Below the pieces are notes generated by a model. It did not search any database. It saw only the letters and a program-made list of their open reading frames with translations, and had not been told where the DNA came from. From a virus, in IMG/VR virus record IMGVR_UViG_3300046744_000223, positions 1 through 64,000 of that record: 64,000 nucleotides of DNA; one strand, written 5' to 3'. Positions 7,751 to 16,908 of the stretch are shown here, one piece after another; position 1 is the first letter of the stretch; each line of letters opens with the position of its first letter. The position numbers were made by a program, and so were the translations under genes.

Positions 7751-10700
7751 TTATGGTGTAGAATTATCAGGTCTAATGTCTAATAATATATTTGATGAAC
7801 CGGCTACTGGATTTACTGTTGATATTATAATATAATCATCAAATCCATTTACTGCTGAATCTAAGGTTATCTTGTGTATATAACTTTGTTCAGTAGTACC
7901 TAATCCACTACCTATATCTGCGTTGTCAACAGCTACCTCTAAGTTAGAATAACCATTTGAATTGTAACCATCACCCATAATTGTAGGTACATTACTCATC
8001 GAAGACCCACTTGGGATAATTATAGCGACACGGTGTCCTGAATTCTTATTCATTCTACCAAAGGATTCGCTAATATCATATAAGTCACTCATTGATTTGG
8101 AATTCAACAAAGTTGCTGTATAAGAACTACCAAAACTATAAGATAGACTTGTTCCACCCAAACTTGATTGTATTATATCAGCAAATCCGAATCCACTATA
8201 TACAGTAGCGGTTGATAGTGTTGAAGGAACTGCGTTTGTTGCGGCTGAATATCCAAGGGTATTATTGTAGTTTGTAGAAGACAACCCAATATCATAAATA
8301 TAAACAATTGGGGATGCTGCTGGAACTGCTCCAATTGATGATGTTCTTGGGGTGTTTACAAAATCCTCACCATATGCATCGTTAACTGAGACCATGTAAT
8401 GTAAATCAGCTTGACTTGTAACTGAATTGTCAGCGGCGTTAATAAAGTATGAAGATGAGTTTACATTTTGTGAGTCCAATGCTACCTTAGATGCGTCTCT
8501 ACCACTAATAGAAGCGCTAAATGGTGTATCGTTTTCAGTATCACTTATAGTAAATGACCCCAACTTAGTACCGGCTGAAACAGGTGCGTTTACAGTTTCA
8601 TTACTAGCAAATGTTACACTTGGGTTTACATTATTTCTAACTTCAATTGTTATAGTCTCTGCCCCTGCGTTTCCATATTGGTCAACCCATGTTATAGGTG
8701 CTGTGAAGTTTGCTCCATTTACGTATGAACCACTTACATTATCTTCAATAGTTAATATACCAGTTGAAGTTACGTGTACAAGCGAACTAACAGTTGCAAA
8801 ATTTTGCTCGGATTGACCCCCATAATCTGGAGAATAATTTACAGATAGTTGTGCGGCTGAACCTATCCCATCGGTATCAGTTGTGATGTTAGAACCACTT
8901 AGTGCGGATTCTATTATGTTAAATGAACTTACAGTTAAACTACCACCACCTGCTTGTGATATGGTAATTGCATCAGAGTATACTCCTTGGTTAAATCCAT
9001 GTACATCTTTAACATTTGCGTTATAATTGTATGTTCCTGCTGCTAATGTTCCGTTTGCACGAATCTCAAATGAGTTACCACCAATATAAGATGACGAAAG
9101 ACTCGATGCGTTAGTACCACTTAAATTAAATGTGTTGATATTTAAAGAATCACTCTCAATATCACCCCATGTTAATGTGGTTAGCAATGCATCATCAATC
9201 GCTAAGTTTGTATTTAAATTAGCAGTGGTTTGTGTATCACTTGTTACACTTGGTGCGTTATTCGGAGTAACACTTATTGTGATTGGTTGTGAATTTGGAT
9301 TACCATATTGGTCTGACCATCCGATGGTCGATGTAATAGTGGAACCATCTACATTACTACTACCACTAATATTATTTCCAACTGTCAGTACACCAGTCGA
9401 TGAACCAACTGAGATAAATGGGTTGTCTGAAGTAAAGTTTTGTGCAACCGGCGACCCATAACTCGGTGAATACGTTACACTCAAAGTTTTAGCAGTACCA
9501 ATACCAGTTGTGGTATTTGTAATACCATCGCCATTTGTAGCAGATTCAATAATAAACAAATTACCAGGAGATGTTAGAGTACCATTGTCAGCTTGTGCGA
9601 TTGTGATGTCATCTTTATAAACACCAGTTCTAAATCCATGTTCATCTTTGATACTTGCTGTGAATGAAATATCTCCCGCCGATTGGTTACCATCTGCATA
9701 TAATCCAAAATTATTAGAACCATCGTATGAACTTGATAAGTTAGAAGCGCCAGTGCCTGTTAAAGTGAATGAAGATACATTCAATGCATCACCTTCAGTA
9801 TCAGTCCACTTTATAGTGGATAATAGATTACCATTAGTTGCCTGATTGGTATTTCTATTTGTAGAAGTAAGTTCTGCGGCTGTAGGGGCGTTATTGATTG
9901 TTAGAGTAATACTAACTGAACCACTACCTATGTTATCAAATTGGTCTCTATAAGTAATATTTGAACTAATTGTTCCTGGATAGTCATCACCACTACCACT
10001 AATGTTAGTCCCAACACTCACATTACCATTACTCGCGACACTAAGTTGTGCGTTCGATGATGTGAATGATGCAACTGCTGCTGAATTATATTGTGGTGAG
10101 TATGTTACTGACAACTTAGCCTGAGTTCCAGTTCTACCATTTGAGTTAGTAACAACATTATCACCAGTTTCAGCCGATTCGATTACATAAAATACACCAT
10201 TTGCACCAGGAGTACCAAGTCCCGCTTCAACGATTGTAAATGAAGAACCCGATGTTGAGATATTACCATAACTATCAGCGATACTTGCAGTAAACTCGTA
10301 AGTAGTAGACCCACTCAAATTGGTTAAAGCACTTACTTCATAAGCATCACTATTTCGTGATGCAGTTAATTGACCACTTGGGTCAGTAAATGAGAATTCA
10401 CTATGGTCAATAGTATCACCAATACCAAATTGAGGTTCCGTGAATGAAATTACACTTAATATATTTGATGGTCTAGCACCATTTGTGTTTAGATTAGCAG
10501 ATGTATCAGTAAATACGATTGAGTATGGCTGATTATCAGTAATCGTTAGAGTATGGTCTCTATATTGTTTTGTAGTTTCAAATGAAGTTTCAGATGCAGT
10601 GATTTGTATAGCCACAGTGTCACTATCTGCGAAGTGTAAGTTACCACTAATAGCAGTATCCACTTCAAGAGTTACACTTGAACCCGTATAACTTGTTGCG

Positions 10701-12946
10701 CTATTTTGTTGGAATCTAACATATCCACTTGGTACACTATTAACTTCCCACATTTGAGATACAGCTGAAGTAAATGTTATATCACCTGAAGCGTATCCAT
10801 TTGAATTGGTTGTTAAATTTTTTCCAGTCAATGCACCTTCGTGGACATAGTAAGTACCACCATTTACACCAATACTTGAAGCAGCATCGTCTGCGATTGG
10901 AATTGTAATCAATGCACTTGCAGAATCTATGTTATAAGCATCTCCGACATTTACTCTATACACATACCTATTTGCGATATCTGAGTTTAAGAGTACTGAA
11001 GACTTACGAGAAACAGCCCCTGCGATGTTCATTTCGAATGGGTCTGAGTTAGGGTCGGTTAGTGATGTACCCCCAAGAGATGACGTGATATTTGGATTTG
11101 AAATGTCACTTCCAGAATGGGCCGATACCAATGTAAAGTCCTTATACAATATTGTATTAGCAGGATTACTATTATCAGTAGCAGTAATACTACCAACAGA
11201 AGTACCATCCGATGAGTTTTCGTTTAAACCTGATAACGATTGATTTTGTATTCCTGGACCTAAGTTATCAACTACCTCTACTCTGAATGGTAGGTGTGTT
11301 ATATTTGCGACATCGTAACCTAATTCGTAATTTGCATCTGATGCAGTGATTATAAATGAGTATGACGTTAAACTCTCGTAATCTAAAGAACTTGTTACTT
11401 GAACAAGGTCTATATATTTTGATACTCCAGTCGTACCAATTGTAAATGAGAAGTGGTCAGTTCCTAAACTACCTGTTCTAATTGTTAGTGTATCACTATC
11501 GGTATCAGTAACATAGACTCTATATTGAGACTTAGTTTCAGCAGATGATGATTCATCTAAAGATGCGGTAAATGCCGTAATTGTATTTCCACTTACACCA
11601 TCAATTCTAAAAGATGGTGCTGAGTTTGGGGTTACACGAATGTATATAGTTTTTTCAACTACATTATTTTGACCATCGGTTACTTTAATTAAGAATGGGT
11701 GTGAACCTGATCCTGGAGTATTATCAGTATTCATAGCTCTACTCGAAGAAACCGTAGCTCTAACTACACCAGTAGTAGATACCTCAAAGAAGTTATCACT
11801 ATACGAGTCTTGAACTGCCCACGTTTGTGTATCACCCGGAGTAACATCGGTTGCTATAAGTTGACCAATAAATGCACTACTGCCAGTAAATTCAGGAATT
11901 GTAAATCCATGTGACGTAATTACAGGTGGGTCACCAAATGAACCACCACCGCCACCACCACTACCAAAGCCACTCGATGCAGCGGATGCTGATACAGCAG
12001 TTCTAAAGAACACAGATGCTGTGTCTAAGAATACAGTAGCGTCACCAGTATTAGCACCACCACCAATTCCATCACCTGCAATAACTGATGTGATATCACC
12101 AGAACCACCACCGGCTCCAAATCCACTTGCAGCAGCAGATGCTGAAATGTATGTATCGTCTATGATTGCTTGTACTTGTGCGGATGAGGATATATTACCA
12201 CTTGCGTTAGCTAACTCTACCCAATTACCACCATGAGCGAAATATGCTTTACCAGTTGCATGAACGTGAGCAAACATACCATGGTAACTTGCAGCATTTG
12301 GTAAGTCAGATAATTGAGAATAAACATTCCCAAAGAGGACTTTATTACCACCCATGTCTAAATCAGCTGATGTGATTTGAGTTGAACTACTAATTAATCC
12401 ACTTGGTACATTTGTTAGTTGTGTAAAATCAGATGTGCCACCACCAGCACCAAACCCACTTTCAACAGCAGAACGAGATACTTCGGTATCAAAGTTTGTG
12501 ATACTTGATGTATCAATCGAACCTGTAAATGAAGTTGCGGTAATAGAGCCAGTTACATCTAAATCTGCACTTACTTTGTATTTACCACCCACAGTAGTCC
12601 ATATGGATGAACCACCTCCACCACCTCCACCGGAAAGTGAGGATAAGTCAACTGTATTACCTTCGGTAATTGTTAACTCATTACTTGCTTGATTAAACGA
12701 AAGAGTTTGAGAATCAGAACCAGTATCATCGGTTAAATTTTCCAATGTATTAATTCTGCTATCGAATGATGCCGAATCATTTGGATATGTTACTTCTCTA
12801 AACCTATTATTAGCGGTTATAGCATTTTTTTGAAATGCTGAAATAGTAGTAGGTTTATTAGTTATTTGTGTATAGCTAACCTGGCTGGATGCTGAAATAA
12901 CTCCATAAAATGAACCACTAAATGAACCTGTGTAGTCAAATGACAT
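7751..12946 (-). CDS. Giant tail fibre/adhesin with tandem Ig/cadherin-like repeats (1731 aa)
   Basis: This is the largest protein in the window. The N-terminal 330 residues are low-complexity fibre sequence with Gly-rich linkers (FGAGGGSG, FGSGGGGGGS). From about residue 345 come cadherin-like modules (ENSSDGTSVGSITATDNSNP, TDTEGDAL, VKVTDGQNN types). Residues about 700-1500 contain tandem copies of a ~210-residue unit marked by IIESA...G, then LSVTYSPxY, then DQYGN. The last 200 residues are a non-repetitive C-terminal domain, perhaps the receptor tip. It has no Cys-rich region or membrane segment. A GGAG site precedes the ATG and a promoter motif lies 34 bases upstream. The role as a virion adhesin is inferred from architecture and neighbours. 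Confidence 0.8.
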   Translation of the reverse strand: MSFDYTGSFSGSFYGVISASSQVSYTQITNKPTTISAFQKNAITANNRFREVTYPNDSASFDSRINTLENLTDDTGSDSQTLSFNQASNELTITEGNTVDLSSLSGGGGGGGSSIWTTVGGKYKVSADLDVTGSITATSFTGSIDTSSITNFDTEVSRSAVESGFGAGGGTSDFTQLTNVPSGLISSSTQITSADLDMGGNKVLFGNVYSQLSDLPNAASYHGMFAHVHATGKAYFAHGGNWVELANASGNISSSAQVQAIIDDTYISASAAASGFGAGGGSGDITSVIAGDGIGGGANTGDATVFLDTASVFFRTAVSASAASSGFGSGGGGGGSFGDPPVITSHGFTIPEFTGSSAFIGQLIATDVTPGDTQTWAVQDSYSDNFFEVSTTGVVRATVSSSRAMNTDNTPGSGSHPFLIKVTDGQNNVVEKTIYIRVTPNSAPSFRIDGVSGNTITAFTASLDESSSAETKSQYRVYVTDTDSDTLTIRTGSLGTDHFSFTIGTTGVSKYIDLVQVTSSLDYESLTSYSFIITASDANYELGYDVANITHLPFRVEVVDNLGPGIQNQSLSGLNENSSDGTSVGSITATDNSNPANTILYKDFTLVSAHSGSDISNPNITSSLGGTSLTDPNSDPFEMNIAGAVSRKSSVLLNSDIANRYVYRVNVGDAYNIDSASALITIPIADDAASSIGVNGGTYYVHEGALTGKNLTTNSNGYASGDITFTSAVSQMWEVNSVPSGYVRFQQNSATSYTGSSVTLEVDTAISGNLHFADSDTVAIQITASETSFETTKQYRDHTLTITDNQPYSIVFTDTSANLNTNGARPSNILSVISFTEPQFGIGDTIDHSEFSFTDPSGQLTASRNSDAYEVSALTNLSGSTTYEFTASIADSYGNISTSGSSFTIVEAGLGTPGANGVFYVIESAETGDNVVTNSNGRTGTQAKLSVTYSPQYNSAAVASFTSSNAQLSVASNGNVSVGTNISGSGDDYPGTISSNITYRDQFDNIGSGSVSITLTINNAPTAAELTSTNRNTNQATNGNLLSTIKWTDTEGDALNVSSFTLTGTGASNLSSSYDGSNNFGLYADGNQSAGDISFTASIKDEHGFRTGVYKDDITIAQADNGTLTSPGNLFIIESATNGDGITNTTTGIGTAKTLSVTYSPSYGSPVAQNFTSDNPFISVGSSTGVLTVGNNISGSSNVDGSTITSTIGWSDQYGNPNSQPITISVTPNNAPSVTSDTQTTANLNTNLAIDDALLTTLTWGDIESDSLNINTFNLSGTNASSLSSSYIGGNSFEIRANGTLAAGTYNYNANVKDVHGFNQGVYSDAITISQAGGGSLTVSSFNIIESALSGSNITTDTDGIGSAAQLSVNYSPDYGGQSEQNFATVSSLVHVTSTGILTIEDNVSGSYVNGANFTAPITWVDQYGNAGAETITIEVRNNVNPSVTFASNETVNAPVSAGTKLGSFTISDTENDTPFSASISGRDASKVALDSQNVNSSSYFINAADNSVTSQADLHYMVSVNDAYGEDFVNTPRTSSIGAVPAASPIVYIYDIGLSSTNYNNTLGYSAATNAVPSTLSTATVYSGFGFADIIQSSLGGTSLSYSFGSSYTATLLNSKSMSDLYDISESFGRMNKNSGHRVAIIIPSGSSMSNVPTIMGDGYNSNGYSNLEVAVDNADIGSGLGTTEQSYIHKITLDSAVNGFDDYIIISTVNPVAGSSNILLDIRPDNSTP
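8905..10865 (-). repeat. Tandem ~630-670 base repeats inside the giant fibre gene
   Basis: The segment encoding the (I/V)IESA or VHEGA block recurs near 10845, 10175, 9542 and 8907, with spacings of about 670, 633 and 635 bases. Each copy encodes a ~210-residue Ig/cadherin-like unit that includes YSPxY and DQYGN-type motifs. The DNA has diverged but the protein pattern is clear for the last three copies; the first copy (near 10845) is the most diverged. Confidence 0.75.
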
Positions 12947-12979
12947 ATAAATCTCCGATAATTATCCGTTTCCTCAATA

Positions 12980-12989
12980 TATAAATAGT
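12980..12989 (-). promoter_or_regulatory. Putative late promoter motif ACTATTTATA
   Basis: A copy of the recurring element 34 bases before the giant fibre gene, in the 59-base gap after phoH. It would start the fibre transcript independently of phoH. Confidence 0.65.
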
Positions 12990-13005
12990 AACAAATTGAT
13001 TAGAA

Positions 13006-13668
13006 CTATTGAATAGAGTATAATAATCTTAAAACCTCATCTAACGATTCGTGTCTATGATTATCTTTCAAGGTAACAGTGTGTACAAATGTAGATTCTT
13101 TTAGTTTTGGTACATCATGAATAGCAGAGTCGTTATTGAATTTTAAATCAATTTGCTGACCATCTCCACATAATATCATTCGAGAGTTTTTACCCAATCT
13201 ACCTAATACCATACCAAGTTGTTGTTTGGTTAAGTTTTGAAACTCATCTACTATAACAATTGAGTTGTCAAATGTTCTACCTCTAAAGTGTGATAGTGAT
13301 ACCAACTCAATACTCTCATCCTTTTCCATCTTTTCTAAAATGGCTGGTTTGTTATACACCTTTCTCATATTGGAACGAATTGGTACTAACCAAGGTTCCA
13401 TCTTTTCTTCGAGTGAACCTGGTAGAAATCCATTATCCTCGTTAGAAACAGTTGGTCGTGTTATTACTATCTTATTTACTTCCCGTTTAAAGAACGAATC
13501 TAAAGCTATTTGAACTGCGACTAATGTTTTACCACTACCAGCCTTTCCTAAAACAAAACTAAATGGGTGTTTTCTAATCTCAGATTTTGTTAACTTTTGT
13601 TCGTCTGATAACGTTATTGAAAATTTTATATTCCCCTTCGGAACTCTCTTTTCTGTATTCTCTGGCAT
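13006..13668 (-). CDS. phoH: PhoH-like P-loop ATPase
   Basis: PhoH family proteins are ATPases with a helicase-like core, often of the phosphate-starvation type and frequent in marine phages. Walker A is GKAGSGKT at residues 41-48. It is followed by ITRPTVSNEDNGFLPGSLEE, characteristic of PhoH, then Walker B (VIVDEFQN) near residue 135 and LCGDGQQID (a sensor-like Q motif) near 165. The length of 220 aa fits a compact PhoH domain without extra RNA-binding modules. AAAGGA lies eight bases before the ATG. A terminator and a promoter motif separate it from gp23, so it is transcribed on its own late promoter, unusual company for a metabolic-type gene. Its biochemical role in phages is not settled. 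Confidence 0.92.
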   Translation of the reverse strand: MPENTEKRVPKGNIKFSITLSDEQKLTKSEIRKHPFSFVLGKAGSGKTLVAVQIALDSFFKREVNKIVITRPTVSNEDNGFLPGSLEEKMEPWLVPIRSNMRKVYNKPAILEKMEKDESIELVSLSHFRGRTFDNSIVIVDEFQNLTKQQLGMVLGRLGKNSRMILCGDGQQIDLKFNNDSAIHDVPKLKESTFVHTVTLKDNHRHESLDEVLRLLYSIQ

Positions 13669-13704
13669 ACTCGATGTCCTTTACTAATATAACAATTACT
13701 TTAG

Positions 13705-13714
13705 TATAAGTATG
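13705..13714 (-). promoter_or_regulatory. Putative late promoter motif CATACTTATA
   Basis: An exact copy of the recurring element, 37 bases before phoH and directly after the gp23 terminator. Confidence 0.68.
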
Positions 13715-13725
13715 ACTTGGGCAAT

Positions 13726-13752
13726 AAAAAAGGGGGACCGAAGTCCCCCTTA
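13726..13752 (-). terminator. Strong terminator after gp23
   Basis: On the minus strand GGGGGAC, tetraloop TTCG, GTCCCCC forms a perfect stem capped by an extra-stable UUCG loop and followed by six T residues. It ends the capsid transcript 28 bases after the gp23 stop. Confidence 0.95.
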
Positions 13753-13779
13753 ATTTGGTTTTAATTTAAAAACGTACTA

Positions 13780-15378
13780 CTATGCGAGTGTTTCTAAACC
13801 ATTAACGTATACCTTACCGTAGAACTCACCTCTTACCATTTGCTTAGCGTAACGTGTCATTACACCTTTTCTTGGAGTGAAGTTTGTTGGGTCATATACC
13901 AACGGAGTCATGATTAATGGAATGTATGGAGCGTAAACTGCGCCAGTTTCCAAGAATTGAGCACCCTTGAAGCCCATCAATACGACATTAGATGTCAAAT
14001 ATGGGTTTTTGTATACTTGGTAACGATTCGCGAATGAACCTACTTGAGATACACCCATTGCGAATTGCATATCAGCACCAGTACCATTAGCAGCAAATCC
14101 TGGGATTGATTCCAAGATAGTTGCAACGTCAGGAGAAACTACCATAAAGTTAGCTCCACCTCTCATGGTCTTAGCATGAATTTGGTTAGATACTCTCTGA
14201 AGAACAGTACCAAGAGTTTGGAACCATTGTTGTTGAGTGTAACGTTGTACGTCATTTGCTGCAGGTGCAGTAAATGCTGAACCATTCCATGAAGAACCTA
14301 CTTTAGCAGACCAGTGACCTTCAGTCAATGCGTTTTCCATCAACATATCTAAGATTTCGAGGTCGATTTCTTGAGATACGTATTCAGACAACATTGAAGT
14401 CAATTCAGCTTCAGCATCAATACTATGGTAAGCGTTCAAATCTTGAGCGAATTCCGGCGTCCATTGTGCTTTCAACTTACGAGTCTTAGCAACGATTGGC
14501 ACAGAGCGTAGCTCTACGTTCAATTCTGGAATACCTATGTCAGCACCAGTTGTGTCTTCGAAGTCACCACGAGTGATGTCAGTTGGTTGTTTCTGATATT
14601 TAACAGTTACATTACCAAAGTCAGTATCACGAGCAACGAATACGATGTTTTCACCAGCTAAACGAGTGTACTCAGCGTAGTACTCGTCAACACCTTCAAG
14701 TGAGAATGCACGTGCACCTTCACTATCGAAGTTTGCGATAGACGCAGTTTGAATAGCAACAGTTACGAGGTCAGCATCGTGAACAGCCCATACTGATTGA
14801 GAGAATGCTGAATCATAGTTGATATCAGACATACCCAAAGATGCAGTAGCGTAAGCGTTTGCACCAACTGAAGTAGCTAATGCTTGAGCAGCAGACTCAT
14901 CTTCATTGATAGAGTATCCGAAACGACCTGCACCATAAAGACCTTCAGAAACATCACCAGCAACTTCGGTAACACCGAATACTGAGTCAGTTTGTGAATT
15001 TTTACCAGCACCAGTTTCGAAACCTGGCTGAGCAGTACCATACTTGAAGTCAAGATAGAATACAAGACCTGAAGGTAGGTTCATTGGTTGTACTGAGACG
15101 AATTCTTTTGCAGCGATTTCGCTGAAGATACGTCTTACTAATGGAAGAGCGACACCGGCCCACTCTTCAGAGTTTGCAGCAGTACCTGTGCTTGATGCTT
15201 CAGATACTAATTGCTTTGCTTGGTTTTCCAACAATGTAGCAATACTTGCTCTTTCGAAGTCAGCGTCAACGCCTTCCAAAAGACCAGTTTTTTCCCACTT
15301 GGCTACAAGGCCTTTAGCCTCTTCGCTCATTTTTTTGTTGAAACCAGCAGATTCGTTTAATAGAGAATTTGTGTTCAT
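13780..15378 (-). CDS. gp23: Major capsid protein, T4 gp23-like
   Basis: This is the main shell subunit. The 532-residue length is close to the T4 protein (521). The early motif EWAGVALPLVRRIFSEI and the VSVQPMNLPSGLVFYL segment near residues 95-115 correspond to the conserved gp23 region MVRRAIPNL...GVQPM. The N-terminus has SLLNE/S (residues 5-10), and QLVSE/A with Glu60, very close to the T4 maturation site (LTE/A, Glu65), so removal of a ~60-residue propeptide by gp21 is likely. AAAAGGA precedes the ATG. It follows gp22 by 30 bases and ends at a strong terminator. The sequence is distant from the T-even type. Confidence 0.95.
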   Translation of the reverse strand: MNTNSLLNESAGFNKKMSEEAKGLVAKWEKTGLLEGVDADFERASIATLLENQAKQLVSEASSTGTAANSEEWAGVALPLVRRIFSEIAAKEFVSVQPMNLPSGLVFYLDFKYGTAQPGFETGAGKNSQTDSVFGVTEVAGDVSEGLYGAGRFGYSINEDESAAQALATSVGANAYATASLGMSDINYDSAFSQSVWAVHDADLVTVAIQTASIANFDSEGARAFSLEGVDEYYAEYTRLAGENIVFVARDTDFGNVTVKYQKQPTDITRGDFEDTTGADIGIPELNVELRSVPIVAKTRKLKAQWTPEFAQDLNAYHSIDAEAELTSMLSEYVSQEIDLEILDMLMENALTEGHWSAKVGSSWNGSAFTAPAANDVQRYTQQQWFQTLGTVLQRVSNQIHAKTMRGGANFMVVSPDVATILESIPGFAANGTGADMQFAMGVSQVGSFANRYQVYKNPYLTSNVVLMGFKGAQFLETGAVYAPYIPLIMTPLVYDPTNFTPRKGVMTRYAKQMVRGEFYGKVYVNGLETLA

Positions 15379-15408
15379 CTTATTAATCCTTTTCTTTTAG
15401 TTTTTTAA

Positions 15409-16449
15409 TTATTTAATTAAACCAGCAAGCTTCTTAAATCTATCAGCAACAGCATTACCTTCAGAAATGATTTCTTTCTTAGGTGCAGTCGATGCCATAG
15501 GCTTAGACGCTAGTGATTCTTTTACAACTGTTTTTGGTTTTCTTGCAACATTCAAGTTTTCACCCAATGTAGCGAATACCAATTTTACTTCTCTCAAAGA
15601 TTCAGCTCTATCGAAGTTTTCGATGACTTTCATCTTCTGACCTTCGTTCAAGTCGAATGTTCTGAACAACTTGTTAGTGTAAAGAAGTTTAGCATTCAAT
15701 AAGTTTACCTCATTGATAGTACCTCTCAACGACTCGATAGTAGCATATGCTTCTTCCAATTCCGTTGATTCTTCTACTTCTTCAACTTCTTCCGATTCGT
15801 AAGTTTCTTCAACTTCTTCTTCTTCAGACATTTCTTTCAAAGTAGAAATGATTTCTTCCAAAGAAAGTTCTTCGTCAAGTTCTTCCGACTCTTCAACTTC
15901 TTCTTCTGATTCCATTACTTCTTCAACTTTTTCAGTTTCTTCAACTTCTTCTTCGTCTAAATCTTCACCTTCCATAGCAGCTTCAAGTTCAGCGATTACT
16001 GATTCAAGGTCGAGTTCATCTTCTTCCTCTTCATCCATCATCTCTTCTACTTCATCTTCTACTTCAGCTTCGTCTTCAGCTTCTTCGTCAGCTTCTTCTT
16101 CAGCTTCTTCTTCAGAATGCATTTCCTCTTCGTGAGAATCGATTTCGTCAGAAGCGATATCAGCTACCTCTTCTTCTTCATCTGATTCTAACTCTTCTTC
16201 CATTTCTTCCTCTTCAGAAACTTCATCTTCCATTTCAGAAACTTCGTCATCCGTTTCGGATTTCATCATTTCTTCCATTTCTTCTTCAACTTCTTCTTCT
16301 TCATCTAACTCTTCAGCTAGTTTATGAGAAAGCATAGATTGGAGTTTTGGAGTAAATGCCTCTTCGAGAGCCATTTTTGCGTTTGCTAATGCAGTTTCTT
16401 TTACGGCTTTAGCATCGGCGATTGCTTCTTTTAACAAATCTGATTTCAT
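15409..16449 (-). CDS. gp22: Prohead core scaffold protein, gp22-like
   Basis: The protein has 346 residues; about 60-230 are extremely acidic (long Glu/Asp runs) and the flanking parts are helical. The N-terminus (MKSDLLKEAIADAKAVKE...) and C-terminal region (VVKESLASKPM... VADRFKKLAGLIK) carry several hydrophobic-x-Glu motifs fitting gp21 cleavage, such as ALEE/A and IISE/G. Position directly before gp23 and after gp21 is the canonical place for the T4 scaffold gp22. It has the best ribosome binding site in the window (AGGAGGT, five bases before ATG). The leader from the nearest promoter-like motif is about 109 bases and contains two hairpins. Identity is assigned from synteny and composition, since the acidic core has little alignable sequence. 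Confidence 0.85.
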   Translation of the reverse strand: MKSDLLKEAIADAKAVKETALANAKMALEEAFTPKLQSMLSHKLAEELDEEEEVEEEMEEMMKSETDDEVSEMEDEVSEEEEMEEELESDEEEEVADIASDEIDSHEEEMHSEEEAEEEADEEAEDEAEVEDEVEEMMDEEEEDELDLESVIAELEAAMEGEDLDEEEVEETEKVEEVMESEEEVEESEELDEELSLEEIISTLKEMSEEEEVEETYESEEVEEVEESTELEEAYATIESLRGTINEVNLLNAKLLYTNKLFRTFDLNEGQKMKVIENFDRAESLREVKLVFATLGENLNVARKPKTVVKESLASKPMASTAPKKEIISEGNAVADRFKKLAGLIK

Positions 16450-16557
16450 TTGTTACCTCCTAAATTAAACTTTTGGATAATAAGATTATTTTAAATCTTA
16501 ATAGAATATAATAATATAATATGAATCACTCATTAGATTGGAGTGATATTAATTTAC
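16450..16557 (-). promoter_or_regulatory. gp22: Structured leader of gp22
   Basis: The minus-strand leader contains ATCACTC...GAGTGAT (perfect seven-pair stem, nine-base loop, 16526-16548), then AAGATT...AATCTT, then the AGGAGGT ribosome binding site. No T-tract follows either stem, so these look like 5' stabilising or translational elements rather than terminators. Confidence 0.5.
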
Positions 16558-16567
16558 AATAAGTATG
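16558..16567 (-). promoter_or_regulatory. Putative late promoter motif, variant CATACTTATT
   Basis: Differs from the recurring element only in the last base. It lies 109 bases before gp22, just downstream of the bS21 stop, and could give a separate gp22-gp23 transcript. Confidence 0.45.
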
Positions 16568-16600
16568 TAAATTTTACAATAAACGATAAAGTGTTTACTA

Positions 16601-16858
16601 TTATCTTGCTTCTTGTTGTCTACGGACCCAATCAGCTCGTCTAGCATCATTCATTTGTTTACGTTTACGTGTAGTCGGTTTAGTGTATTCCCTATTTTGC
16701 TTGATAAGGTCAATTACACCATTATCTTTCATAATACGTTTCCACTTTCTAAGTGCTGCTTCAATGTTATTATTAATAACCTTTACACCATTAGCATGAC
16801 CATATAGGAATAACTCCTCACGTTCTTTTCTTACTTTTTTTTCTCGTTTGTATGACAT
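16601..16858 (-). CDS. rpsU: Ribosomal protein bS21, phage-encoded
   Basis: bS21 is a small-subunit protein near the anti-Shine-Dalgarno end of 16S rRNA. The 85-residue product has a basic N-terminal extension of about 22 residues, then the family core NNNIEAALRKWKRIMKDNGV, the signature YTKPTTRKRKQ, and a basic tail ending in RRQQEAR. The ATG has no Shine-Dalgarno sequence (leader GTTTATTAAATAAAATAT), unlike gp22 next door. It is expressed from its own promoter motif 51 bases upstream, inside the capsid gene cluster, so late synthesis is expected. Phage bS21 genes are known from many aquatic phages and are thought to alter host ribosomes. Compared with what I remember of Flavobacterium bS21, the aligned position of the Tyr implicated in anti-Shine-Dalgarno sequestration appears to be Arg here. 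Confidence 0.92.
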   Translation of the reverse strand: MSYKREKKVRKEREELFLYGHANGVKVINNNIEAALRKWKRIMKDNGVIDLIKQNREYTKPTTRKRKQMNDARRADWVRRQQEAR

Positions 16859-16875
16859 ATATTTTATTTAATAAA

Positions 16876-16907
16876 CAAAAAACACCCATCGAACTAACGA
16901 TAGGTGT
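16876..16907 (-). terminator. Terminator between head genes and bS21
   Basis: On the minus strand ACACCTATCG, loop TTAGTT, CGATGGGTGT pairs over ten positions with one T-G wobble and is followed by six T residues. It ends read-through from the gp20-gp21 unit and directly abuts the promoter motif at 16909. Confidence 0.88.
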
Positions 16908-16908
16908 C

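Noticed and set aside
15848-16135. Ser-rich plus-strand frame opposite gp22.
   Set aside because: It is the antisense of the GAA/GAG-rich acidic tract; there is no ribosome binding site and no plus-strand genes elsewhere.
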